Shown piece by piece: positions 9,879 to 17,499 of a DNA stretch of 23,908 nucleotides (the stretch's first letter is position 1; every line of letters starts with the position of its first letter). Location: contig JBCCZC010000030.1 of NCBI GenBank assembly GCA_039188505.1, positions 1-23,908 of the forward strand. The letters are read 5' to 3'. The DNA comes from JBCCZC01 sp039188505. GTDB lineage: Bacteria; Pseudomonadota; Gammaproteobacteria; Xanthomonadales; SZUA-38. The notes beneath the pieces are model-generated. The model was given only the letters and a program-made list of their open reading frames with translations. It searched no databases and had not been told where the DNA came from. The position numbers and the translations under genes are program-made.

Positions 9879-10058
9879 TCTGGTTCCTGTCATCCGCGAT
9901 TGACGCGCGGAACGCTCCATTTTAGCGCGGCCGGCCAGGGTCCGAGTGGTCCAGAAGTTCGAGAACGCATCGGAAGCCTGCCCGATCCGGCCAAATCTAC
10001 CGCAGTGGCGTCGGTGCGGTATGATCCCGTCCCCTATTCCAGCCATCTCCCGGTTTTC
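9879..10058. other. Divergent intergenic region between the RND adaptor and tex
   Basis: These 180 bases separate two divergent genes and must hold both promoters. On the minus strand, TAAAAT (complement of 9919-9924) is a good -10 element for the adaptor, about 40 bases before its ATG. On the + strand, TATGAT (10020-10025) is a good -10 for tex, 34 bases before its ATG. I see no convincing -35 for either, and no clear palindromic operator for an efflux repressor. Confidence 0.4.
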
Positions 10059-12386
10059 ATGAAGTCCATCCAGGCCCGGATCGCGGGCGACATCGGTGCG
10101 CGCGAGGCGCAGGTCAACGCGGCCGTCGACCTTCTCGACGGCGGCGCAACCGTTCCCTTCATCGCCCGCTATCGAAAGGAGATTACGGGCGGCCTCGACG
10201 ACACGCAGCTGCGTCGTCTCGAGGAACGACTCGGCTACCTGCGGGAGCTGGAGGACCGCCGTACCCAGGTCCTGACCACGATCGAGGAACAGGGGCAGCT
10301 GGACGACACGCTGCGCGCGGCCATCGAGGGCGCCGAGACGAAGACTCGCCTCGAGGACCTCTACCTGCCCTACAAGCCGCGCCGCCGGACCCGGGCCCAG
10401 ATCGCCCGCGAGGCCGGACTCGAGCCCCTGGCGAAGGCACTGCTTGAGAATCCGACGCTCGATCCGGGTAGCGAGGCGCAGAAGTTCGCGAACGCCGAGG
10501 CAGATCTTGACGGGACCGCGGCCCTCGAGGGTGCTCGCAACATCCTCATGGAGGACTTCTCGGAGAACGCCGATCTGGTCGGCCGCCTCCGGGATCGGCT
10601 TTGGCGCAACGGGCAGATCCAGGCGCGCCTTGCCGAGGGCAAGGAACAGCAGGGGGCAAAGTATCGGGACTACTTCGAGCATGCGGAGGCGATCGGCAAG
10701 ATCCCATCGCACCGTTTGCTCGCGCTGTTCCGAGCGCGGAACGAAGGCATTCTCTACCTCGATCTCGTACTACCGGACGTACCGGACGGCGACGATCATC
10801 CCTGCGTGCGCGCGATCTGCGCTGCCCACGAGATTGCCGACCGCGGCCGGGCTGCAGACCCCTGGCTGCTGGAAACGGCCCGGCGCGCGTGGAAGAGCAA
10901 GATTCATATGCACCTGAGCCTCGACCTGTTCGGCCGCGCCCGCGAGACCGCCGAGGCCGAAGCGATCGGCGTATTCGGGGACAACCTGCGCGACCTCCTG
11001 CTGGCCGCGCCGGCGGGTCGACGCGCGACCATGGGCCTTGACCCGGGCCTGCGCACGGGGGTCAAGGTGGCCGTGGTCGACGCGACGGGCAAGCTGGTGG
11101 AAACCGCGACGATCTACCCGCATGCGCCGAAGAAGGATGTTTCCGGCGCCCTCGGTGTCCTGCGCAAGCTCGTGACGTCGCACGGCGTCGAGCTGGTCGC
11201 GATCGGCAACGGCACCGGCTCTCGGGAAACGGAACGGCTGGTGGCGGAGCTCTCCAGCGGCGAGGGCATGCGCGGACTGGTTCGGCTGGTGGTCAGTGAA
11301 GCCGGCGCTTCGGTCTACTCCGCCTCCGAGACGGCGGCGAAGGAATTTCCGGACCTTGACGTCTCTCTGCGCGGTGCCGTCAGTATCGCGCGGCGCCTCC
11401 AGGATCCGCTGGCCGAGCTGGTGAAGATCGATCCGAAGGCCATCGGTGTCGGCCAGTACCAGCACGACGTGAACCAGGTCCGGTTGGCCCGGGCGCTGGA
11501 CGCCTGCGTCGAGGACTGCGTGAACGCGGTAGGCGTGGAATTGAATACGGCCTCGGCTGCGCTCCTCGCGCGCGTCGCCGGCCTCTCCGAAGGCGTGGCC
11601 GAGAACATCGTCAAGCACCGCGACGCCGAAGGACCCTTCGCCCGGCGCGGGGATCTTCTGAAGGTCTCGCGCCTCGGCGCCAAGACCTTCGAGCAGGCCG
11701 CGGGATTCCTTCGGATCAAGGGCGGCAGTGACCCCCTCGATGCGTCCGGCGTCCACCCGGAGGCCTACGGCGTCGTCGAGCGGGTCCTCGAGAAACTCGG
11801 CGTGCCCATCGACGGCCTGCTCGGCAACGCCGAGGCCCTTCGTGGCGTGCGGCCCGCCGAAGTCACGTGCGGCCAGTTCGGGGAACCGACGGTGCGGGAT
11901 ATCCTCTCCGAGCTCGAGAAGCCCGGTCGCGATCCGCGGCCCGAGTTCAAGACCGCACGCTTCAATGACGAGATCAACACGATCCAGGACCTGAAGGCCG
12001 GCCAGGTCCTCGAGGGCGTGGTCAGCAACGTGACGAACTTCGGCGCGTTCGTGGACCTCGGCGTGCACCAGGACGGCCTGGTGCATATCTCCCAGCTCGC
12101 GAATCGCTTCGTCGAGGATCCGCGCACCGTCGTCAAGGCGGGCGACATCGTGAAGGTGAAGGTGCTCGAGGTCGACGTCCCGCGGAAGCGCATCGCGCTG
12201 ACCATGAAGCTCGAAGCGCCCGCAGCACGGCCGGACGGAAAGGGCGCAAAGCGCGGCAAGCCCACTGATGACCGATCGCGGAAACCTCGCCGGGCGAAGC
12301 CGGGCGGCAAGGCGAAATCCTCGAAGCCCGAGCCGCGCGGCGCCTTCGGAGACGCGCTGGCGGCAGCGCTCGCAAAGAAGAAATAG
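10059..12386 (+). CDS. tex: Transcription accessory protein Tex (YqgF/HhH/S1 RNA-binding protein)
   Basis: A 775-residue cytoplasmic nucleic-acid-binding protein, close to the length of the E. coli homologue. The longer in-frame extension upstream is rejected because the family begins around the ATG at 10059, shortly before the conserved TVPFIARYRKEITGGLDD-type motif (visible at about 30-47). An N-terminal helical region is followed by the YqgF-like nuclease fold from about M325 (MGLDPGLRTGVKVAVVD). A helix-hairpin-helix region follows (VELNTASAALLARVAGLSE and onward). An S1 domain lies from about 645 (LEGVVSNVTNFGAFVDLGVHQDG, ending KRIALTMKLE). The C-terminal tail, about 55 residues, is rich in Lys, Arg and Gly and probably disordered. 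Tex affects transcription and stress survival in other bacteria; the exact mechanism is not settled. It appears to be a single-gene unit. Confidence 0.96.
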   Translation: MKSIQARIAGDIGAREAQVNAAVDLLDGGATVPFIARYRKEITGGLDDTQLRRLEERLGYLRELEDRRTQVLTTIEEQGQLDDTLRAAIEGAETKTRLEDLYLPYKPRRRTRAQIAREAGLEPLAKALLENPTLDPGSEAQKFANAEADLDGTAALEGARNILMEDFSENADLVGRLRDRLWRNGQIQARLAEGKEQQGAKYRDYFEHAEAIGKIPSHRLLALFRARNEGILYLDLVLPDVPDGDDHPCVRAICAAHEIADRGRAADPWLLETARRAWKSKIHMHLSLDLFGRARETAEAEAIGVFGDNLRDLLLAAPAGRRATMGLDPGLRTGVKVAVVDATGKLVETATIYPHAPKKDVSGALGVLRKLVTSHGVELVAIGNGTGSRETERLVAELSSGEGMRGLVRLVVSEAGASVYSASETAAKEFPDLDVSLRGAVSIARRLQDPLAELVKIDPKAIGVGQYQHDVNQVRLARALDACVEDCVNAVGVELNTASAALLARVAGLSEGVAENIVKHRDAEGPFARRGDLLKVSRLGAKTFEQAAGFLRIKGGSDPLDASGVHPEAYGVVERVLEKLGVPIDGLLGNAEALRGVRPAEVTCGQFGEPTVRDILSELEKPGRDPRPEFKTARFNDEINTIQDLKAGQVLEGVVSNVTNFGAFVDLGVHQDGLVHISQLANRFVEDPRTVVKAGDIVKVKVLEVDVPRKRIALTMKLEAPAARPDGKGAKRGKPTDDRSRKPRRAKPGGKAKSSKPEPRGAFGDALAAALAKKK

Positions 12387-12648
12387 CGCGCGGGACGCGG
12401 CTGCGACGGCCGCCGCAGAAACCGCGACAGGCTCAGACCCCGTTCCGACGAGGCCTCGTGGCCCGATGTGCCGACGTCGGGCGGACCGCAGCCTGAACCC
12501 CTGGGGATTGCCGGATCGAGCCCTGATCAGTGCCGTGGCACCCATCGGGTCTCGATTGCCCTAACCCGCACCGGATACCCCGCGGGCCGCACCCATGACC
12601 GATCGCCCGTCCCTGACGAGAACCCCGGAAATCCCGTAGGTCCGGTCA
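12387..12648. other. Gene-free stretch between tex and the GH16 regulatory site
   Basis: I see no credible gene, RNA or strong terminator here. There is no T-rich hairpin directly after tex; only a weak GC-rich fold near 12400-12420 could end its transcript. The clear signal begins at the palindrome at 12649. Confidence 0.5.
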
Positions 12649-12666
12649 TTTGACAGCGTTGTCAAA
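12649..12666. promoter_or_regulatory. LacI-type operator upstream of the GH16 glucanase gene
   Basis: TTTGACAGCGTTGTCAAA is an 18-base palindrome with 7-base arms around GCGT, so it fits TGACA-R-CG-Y-TGTCA. LacI-family regulators of sugar and polysaccharide loci in Xanthomonadales and relatives bind sites of this form (the Xanthomonas NagR box is similar, from memory). The same core appears twice at 22311-22352 upstream of the TonB receptor. Its left arm contains a perfect TTGACA (12650-12655) that could be the -35; 17 bases on is GAGATT, a poor -10. The site lies 44 bases before the GH16 ATG. Confidence 0.75.
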
Positions 12667-12710
12667 ATAGGCGAGATTAGCGCATCGAAAATCCGATTGA
12701 GGGGATACCC

Positions 12711-13958
12711 ATGCGTCAGCGTCATCTTGCCGCCCTGCTGTCGAGCGTGCTGCTCGCGGGAGCCGCCAGTGCCCAGGAACGATTGATCTGGAGCGACGAG
12801 TTCGACTCCGGCGATGTCCCCAATCCCGAGGTCTGGTCCTATGACCTCGGCGACAACGGCTGGGGCAACCAGGAACTTCAGAACTACACGAATGATCCGG
12901 CCAACGTCCGCGTCCGGGACGGCAACCTGGAAATCACCGCACTCGGCGGTGGCGGAGAGCCGTTCACCTCGGGGCGCATCAAGACCGAGGACAAGGTGAT
13001 CTTCACCTATGCGACCCTCGAGGCGCGCATCCGCGTGCCGGATCTGGCCGACGGCCTGTGGCCCGCGTTCTGGACGTTAGGGAACAACTTCAGCCAGATC
13101 GGCTGGCCACGCTGCGGGGAACTCGACGTCTTCGAGATGGGCAACTCCGCGGCGATCACGGACGGCGTGATCAACCGGCGCGTGGCGTCGACCGCGCACT
13201 GGGAAAGCGATGAGAACTACGCCGGCTACGGCCTGAGCCTGGATGCGGCTCAGGACCTGAACGACGAGTTCCAGATCTTCCGCATGGAGTGGACGCCGAC
13301 GCTGGTCACCACCTACCTCAACGGCGAACAGATCTGGGCCATCGACATCTCGCCCGAGAACTGCGCCGACTGCGAGGAGTTCCACCGGCCGCACTTCGCG
13401 CTGCTGAACATGGCCGTGGGCGGGTCCTACACCGGACGCCTCATTGAAGGCGCCGTCACGGCCGACACGCCCGCGACGATGTTCGTCGACTACGTGCGGA
13501 TCTACGACAACGGCTTCACCGTGGTCGAAGGCTCGGGCGCCGAGGGCGTCGTTCCGGATATCGGCCCCGGTCACTCCGGCTCGTGGTACAACGCCGATCA
13601 GGACGGCCACGGCTTCTCGATGGAGTTCGGCGAAGCGGCCGACGGCTCGCCGTTCGCGGTCATCTACTGGTACACCTACGACGATCAGGGCAACCCGGTC
13701 TACCTCGTCGGCGCGGGCGTTCCGGAGGATTCCAGCATCACGGTCGATTTCGTTTCGACCTCGGGCATGGTGTTCGGCGAATTCGACCCGTCGACGGTGG
13801 TCCGCACGCCCGCGGGAAGCGGGACCTTCGACTTCAGCGACCGAGACAACGCGGTGTTCAGCTATACGCCATCGGATGAATCGGCGGCCAACCTCGGCCA
13901 TTCGCCGGTCACCGAACTACCGCTCACGCGGCTGTTCGCAATCCCGGTCGGGAACTGA
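12711..13958 (+). CDS. Secreted GH16 endo-beta-glucanase (laminarinase type) with C-terminal accessory domain
   Basis: A 415-residue exported glycoside hydrolase that probably cuts beta-1,3- or beta-1,3/1,4-glucan. GAGGGG (12699-12704) stands six bases before the ATG. The signal peptide ends after ASA (residue 21). The GH16 domain covers about 23-268: it opens with LIWSDEFDS, has WGNQELQNYT, GLWPAFWTLG, and the catalytic motif E137-L-D139-V-F-E142, with E137 the expected nucleophile and E142 the acid/base. The insertion-free ELDVFE form and NQELQNYT segment resemble laminarinases more than kappa-carrageenases or agarases. Residues 285-415 are a separate domain shared with the spondin protein (SGSWYNADQDGHGF, YTYDDQGNPVYLVGAG, FGEFDPSTVVRTP, LPLTRL). 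The operator upstream ties it to the TonB receptor locus. Confidence 0.9.
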   Translation: MRQRHLAALLSSVLLAGAASAQERLIWSDEFDSGDVPNPEVWSYDLGDNGWGNQELQNYTNDPANVRVRDGNLEITALGGGGEPFTSGRIKTEDKVIFTYATLEARIRVPDLADGLWPAFWTLGNNFSQIGWPRCGELDVFEMGNSAAITDGVINRRVASTAHWESDENYAGYGLSLDAAQDLNDEFQIFRMEWTPTLVTTYLNGEQIWAIDISPENCADCEEFHRPHFALLNMAVGGSYTGRLIEGAVTADTPATMFVDYVRIYDNGFTVVEGSGAEGVVPDIGPGHSGSWYNADQDGHGFSMEFGEAADGSPFAVIYWYTYDDQGNPVYLVGAGVPEDSSITVDFVSTSGMVFGEFDPSTVVRTPAGSGTFDFSDRDNAVFSYTPSDESAANLGHSPVTELPLTRLFAIPVGN

Positions 13959-13980
13959 TCGAGGCTTCCTGATGATGTTT

Positions 13981-14035
13981 CCCGGCCCGGACGTATCGGG
14001 CCGGGGCTCAGGGCGGCGGCTTCGGCCGCCGCTTT
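13981..14035 (+). terminator. Double hairpin terminator after the GH16 gene
   Basis: Two stems lie in a row. CCCGGCCCG (13981-13989) pairs with CGGGCCGGG (13997-14005). GCGGCGGC (14013-14020) pairs with GCCGCCGC (14025-14032) across a TTCG tetraloop and is followed by TTT (14033-14035). The second is a good intrinsic terminator for the + strand. The convergent halogenase gene ends at 14219, so the pair may also stop its transcript. The remaining 14036-14218 holds nothing I can name. Confidence 0.75.
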
Positions 14036-14218
14036 GCGTTGCAGAGCCGTTGCACATCGACTGCGGCCCCGGGGCCCATATGTCAGCGAGGTCCGGCAGG
14101 GATCGGAGCCATGCGCCGGCGGGGCCTCGGGTCCGCGGCCAAAGCCGACCCGGAGGACCTCCGCAGCCGCGCGCTGATCCGGTTCAGACCGGGGCAGGCG
14201 TCCGGCTTCGCGTGTCGA

Positions 14219-15697
14219 TCAGACCGCCGCCTGTCGATGGGCGATGAAGTCGCGGTGCACTGGCGCGGTATTGACGTCCTGCGCGATCGCAGACCGGGTT
14301 TCGGCCATGAATGCCCCCAGCTGATCGTCCGACAGGCGATCCACGAAGGGATGGTAGGTCTGCGGTTCGAGCCCCTGACCGACCATCACCGCGATCCATG
14401 AGCTCTCGTCGAAGAGCTCCTGCCGCTGCCGGAAGATGCGCCCGCTCGAGCGGAACATCTCGATGCGATGGGCGAGCGAATCCGGCACCGACATCTCCCG
14501 GCACGCATTCCAGTACGGCGAGTCTGCCCGCCGCGTGACGTGGTAGTGGAGGATGATGAAGTCGCGGATGAAATCGAACTCCTCCTTCACTTCGCGGTTG
14601 AACTCGTCGACCTGGGTGGGCTCGATGTAGGGCCCGGGGAACAGCTTGATCAGGCGGATGATGCTGTTCTGGATCAGGTGGATGCTCGTCGACTCGAGCG
14701 GCTCCAGGAACCCGCTGGAGAGGCCGAGCGCCACGCAGTTCCGATTCCACTGCAGCTCGCGGCGGCCCGTGCGAAAACGGATCGGTCGAGGCTCCGTGAT
14801 CGGGGCGCCGTCCAGGTTGTCGCGCAGCAGCTTGAGCGCCTCGTCGTCGGACAGGAAATCGCTGCCGTAGACCAGACCGTTGCCAACGCGAGTCTGCAGC
14901 GGGATCTTCCATTGCCACCCGGCGCTCCGGGCCGTGGCCCGCGTATAGGGCACCGGCGGGGCAACGGCTTCGGTCTGGACGGCGATCGCCCGGTCGTTGC
15001 GAATCCACTGCGACCAGTCTTCCCAGCCGGTCTCGAGCGCCTGCTCGATCAGCAAGCCGCGGAAGCCGCTACAGTCGATAAAGAGGTCGCCCTCCAGGAC
15101 CTCACCGGATTCGAGCTGCACGGCATCGATGTCGCCGCTCTCGCCGTCGAGCTTGACGTCGACGACGCGTCCTTCGGTCCGACGCACCCCGTCGCCCTCG
15201 GCGATCCGCCGCAGCAGCGCCGCATAGCGCCCGGCGTCGAGGTGGTAGGCGTAGTGGACCTCGCGATCGCGGACCGGGCCGAAACGGCCGGCCCGGGCCA
15301 TGACGGTCTCGAAGCTGAAGTCATCGAGCGGGCGATGCTCACCGCGCTGCCGTGAGCGGACCCAGTAGTGGTGGAACTGCGCGGCCCAGGCGTCGACGCC
15401 GAAACGCGAGAACGGGTGGAAGTAGCGCTCGCCGAGCTGCCCCCAGTTCTCGAACTCGATGCCCAGCTTGTAGGTGCCGTTCGTCTCCCGGAGGAAGTCC
15501 GCCTCGTCGAGTTCGAGCAGCAGATGGAAATTCCGGATCGGTGGGATCGTTGCTTCGCCCACGCCGACCGTGCCGATCGCGTCCGATTCGATCAGATCGA
15601 TGGAGACCTGCTTGCCCAGCGAGCGGCCGAGCGCCGCCGCGGCCATCCAGCCAGCGGTGCCCCCACCCACGATCACGACCCGCTTCACGGCTCTCAT
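14219..15697 (-). CDS. Flavin-dependent tryptophan-halogenase-family protein (halogenase 2)
   Basis: A 492-residue FAD-dependent halogenase-like protein. It keeps the FAD-binding GGGTAGW (11-17), the lysine K77 in TYKLGIEFENW that aligns with the halide-activating lysine of PrnA/RebH, the W261-Q-W263-K-I-P266 signature of the family, and the GFLEPLES segment. By motif it could be catalytically competent. GGAG (complement of 15704-15707) stands six bases before the ATG. It is the last gene of the minus-strand series, 25 bases after the cupin gene. Relatives sitting next to TonB receptors in Xanthomonas and related bacteria are known to halogenate indole in vitro, but their natural substrate is not established. 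It needs reduced FAD from a separate flavin reductase; none is encoded here. A role in natural-product synthesis is not supported by the neighbours. Confidence 0.88.
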   Translation of the reverse strand: MRAVKRVVIVGGGTAGWMAAAALGRSLGKQVSIDLIESDAIGTVGVGEATIPPIRNFHLLLELDEADFLRETNGTYKLGIEFENWGQLGERYFHPFSRFGVDAWAAQFHHYWVRSRQRGEHRPLDDFSFETVMARAGRFGPVRDREVHYAYHLDAGRYAALLRRIAEGDGVRRTEGRVVDVKLDGESGDIDAVQLESGEVLEGDLFIDCSGFRGLLIEQALETGWEDWSQWIRNDRAIAVQTEAVAPPVPYTRATARSAGWQWKIPLQTRVGNGLVYGSDFLSDDEALKLLRDNLDGAPITEPRPIRFRTGRRELQWNRNCVALGLSSGFLEPLESTSIHLIQNSIIRLIKLFPGPYIEPTQVDEFNREVKEEFDFIRDFIILHYHVTRRADSPYWNACREMSVPDSLAHRIEMFRSSGRIFRQRQELFDESSWIAVMVGQGLEPQTYHPFVDRLSDDQLGAFMAETRSAIAQDVNTAPVHRDFIAHRQAAV

Positions 15698-15722
15698 GAG
15701 CGACTCCAGTAGTTACTTGGGT

Positions 15723-16733
15723 TCATCGGTTCAGCCTGTTTCTCAGCATCGCCCGGAGCTGTCGGGCCTGGTCATCGTCCAACGGTCCGAGCACGCCTCG
15801 GCGGCTCTTGGGAATATGCGCGAACTGGTCGCCATCGAAGTCGAACACGTAGTGCTCGAACAGGTCGCGCCAGGCAGCGCGCTCTTGTGCAGGAATGTCG
15901 CGCAGCGTGAGGATCGCCATGAGCAGCGCATCCAGTGGTGGGCCCGCGTGCGGCGGCGCGTCGCGCCACCAGTGATTGATCAGGATGTTGCGGCGCTCGA
16001 GCGCCTCGACCTGGTGCCACCACATCGACGGGATGAAGATGGCATCGCCCGGCTCGAGCACGGCGGTGCGCGCATGGCCGAGCGCTTCGGCATAACGGGG
16101 AAAGCGTTCGAGGTCGGGCGCGCGCGGATCGACCATGCTGACCGCCTGGCCGGCCGGCGTGAAGTCCAGTGGGCCGACGTAGAGGTTCGACAGCTGGTCC
16201 GGCGGAAAGAGGGTGAAGCGGCGCCGACCGGCGCAGACGCAGGCGATGTTGTCCATGACGTCGTAGTGAGCCGCAACGAGCGTCGCGCTGCCGATCCAGA
16301 TGCGGACCGTTGCCTGCCGGCCGGCGAGCGGGAGGCTGTTTTCCGTGCGGCTCCCGGGCAGGCACTGGTCGAGGGCCATGGAGCCCATGTAAACCGTTTC
16401 TTCCGTATCCGCGGTGAGCTCGGAAAACACCTGGTCCATGCCTGTGCGGACCTGGCGAAAGTTCATCTTCTCGACGGCGTCGTCGTAGAAGATGCGGCCC
16501 GCGGCGCCGGCGTCAGCGCGAAACGCCGTGACCGGCGCCCCCTCATAGAATTCGAGCAGGTAGTCGCAGGCCGCCTGCCAGGAGTCGCGTGCCCGGCAAA
16601 CCAGCGGCCAGTCCGCTGCGGCGTGACGAATAACGACAGGATCGGCGACGGGCAGGGTCTCGGCGAAGAAACGTTCCGAATCGTAGCCGCCGTCAAGCTC
16701 GGCGAGCGGGCGGGGCTGAGGCAGCGCGGGCAT
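15723..16733 (-). CDS. Cupin-like JmjC-domain protein (probable Fe(II)/2-oxoglutarate oxygenase)
   Basis: A 336-residue cytoplasmic protein of the Cupin_8/FIH-like group. A double-stranded beta-helix is implied by the facial triad H156-x-D158 (in AAHYDVMDNIACVCAGRRRFTLFPP) and distal H240 in PSMWWHQVEAL. The spacing and flanking GRRRFTLFPP and EPGDAIFIPSMWWH strands are typical of JmjC hydroxylases that act on proteins or small molecules. All three metal ligands are present, so activity is plausible. It starts four bases after the SapC stop, with no strong ribosome site, so translation is probably coupled. Genes of this kind recur beside TonB receptors together with SapC and halogenases; the substrate is unknown. 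Confidence 0.85.
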   Translation of the reverse strand: MPALPQPRPLAELDGGYDSERFFAETLPVADPVVIRHAAADWPLVCRARDSWQAACDYLLEFYEGAPVTAFRADAGAAGRIFYDDAVEKMNFRQVRTGMDQVFSELTADTEETVYMGSMALDQCLPGSRTENSLPLAGRQATVRIWIGSATLVAAHYDVMDNIACVCAGRRRFTLFPPDQLSNLYVGPLDFTPAGQAVSMVDPRAPDLERFPRYAEALGHARTAVLEPGDAIFIPSMWWHQVEALERRNILINHWWRDAPPHAGPPLDALLMAILTLRDIPAQERAAWRDLFEHYVFDFDGDQFAHIPKSRRGVLGPLDDDQARQLRAMLRNRLNR

Positions 16734-16737
16734 GCCG

Positions 16738-17469
16738 CTAACCGCCGGCGACCTGCCGGTTCTTGCGTTCGATGACGCGCTCGAGCATGGGGCCGGCAGC
16801 CAGCATCATGAAGACGGCCTCGAGCATGCCGCCCTTGTGCAGCACCTCGAGGGCGCCACCGGGCAACGCCCGCAGGCGCTCCTCGTTGATCGTGTGGAGA
16901 CCCTCGAGGGTCTGCTGTGATCCGTCCACGAAGGTCGCCTCGATGGTGACGGACTCGATGAGCTCGAGACCCACCAGGGCCTGGGAGAAGGCCCGGATCG
17001 CATCGTGGCCCTCGTGGATCATCATGAGGATCGCGCTGATCTGTTCGAGGAACGGGCTCTCACCGCCCTGCGGTAGGAAGACCCGCTCGCCCTCGACGTC
17101 GTTGACGGCCGGATGGTCGATGTCCACGTTTACCACCGGCACGCGCTCGATGACACCGTCCCGCTCCTGCTCCTGGTAGCCGATGAGGAACGGCTGGCGC
17201 TCGAGGGTCAGCGGCATGACTGGTGCCTCCCAACCGTTAGCACCGACGAACAGATTCTCACCGCGCTCGAAGCCCATGAGCGCGACGGGCTCGAAGAGCT
17301 GCTCTTCGGCATTCCGGACGAAGAACAGCGGGAAGGTCGTCTGCAGGCGTCGGAACTCGATCGGGAAGACCCGGGCGACATTGGCCTCGAAGCCGCTTTC
17401 GGCCCCGTAGTACTGCCGGACGCGGAGATCCTTGTGGTTCACGTTGTCGAGCATCACGTGCTGGGTCAT
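16738..17469 (-). CDS. SapC-family protein
   Basis: A 243-residue protein of the SapC family, named after a Campylobacter surface-layer cluster gene; that link should not be read as S-layer function here. No signal peptide or membrane segment is visible, so it is probably cytoplasmic. Recognisable parts are an FPIEFRRLQTTFPLFF segment near 35-50, PLTLERQPFLIGYQ, a DIDHPAV stretch, and GLHTINEERLRALPGG near the C-terminus. It starts 30 bases after halogenase 1 and ends four bases before the cupin gene. Members are found mostly next to TonB receptors in Proteobacteria, often with halogenase and cupin genes. Biochemical function is unknown. Confidence 0.85.
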   Translation of the reverse strand: MTQHVMLDNVNHKDLRVRQYYGAESGFEANVARVFPIEFRRLQTTFPLFFVRNAEEQLFEPVALMGFERGENLFVGANGWEAPVMPLTLERQPFLIGYQEQERDGVIERVPVVNVDIDHPAVNDVEGERVFLPQGGESPFLEQISAILMMIHEGHDAIRAFSQALVGLELIESVTIEATFVDGSQQTLEGLHTINEERLRALPGGALEVLHKGGMLEAVFMMLAAGPMLERVIERKNRQVAGG

Positions 17470-17499
17470 GGTCTCGGTTCCAGGCTGGTGTTGCAGAAG

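Noticed and set aside
10770..12545. A 591-codon open frame on the minus strand opposite tex
   Set aside because: Antisense to well-conserved Tex coding sequence; low-complexity composition and no ribosome site or motif.
14151..14163. The palindrome CGGAGGACCTCCG in the gap after halogenase 2
   Set aside because: The one-base centre cannot form a hairpin loop, it has no T-run and no second copy, so it is probably chance in GC-rich DNA.
15474..16775. A 433-codon + strand frame across the cupin gene and its flanks
   Set aside because: Antisense shadow; the opposite strand encodes a protein with an intact JmjC metal triad.
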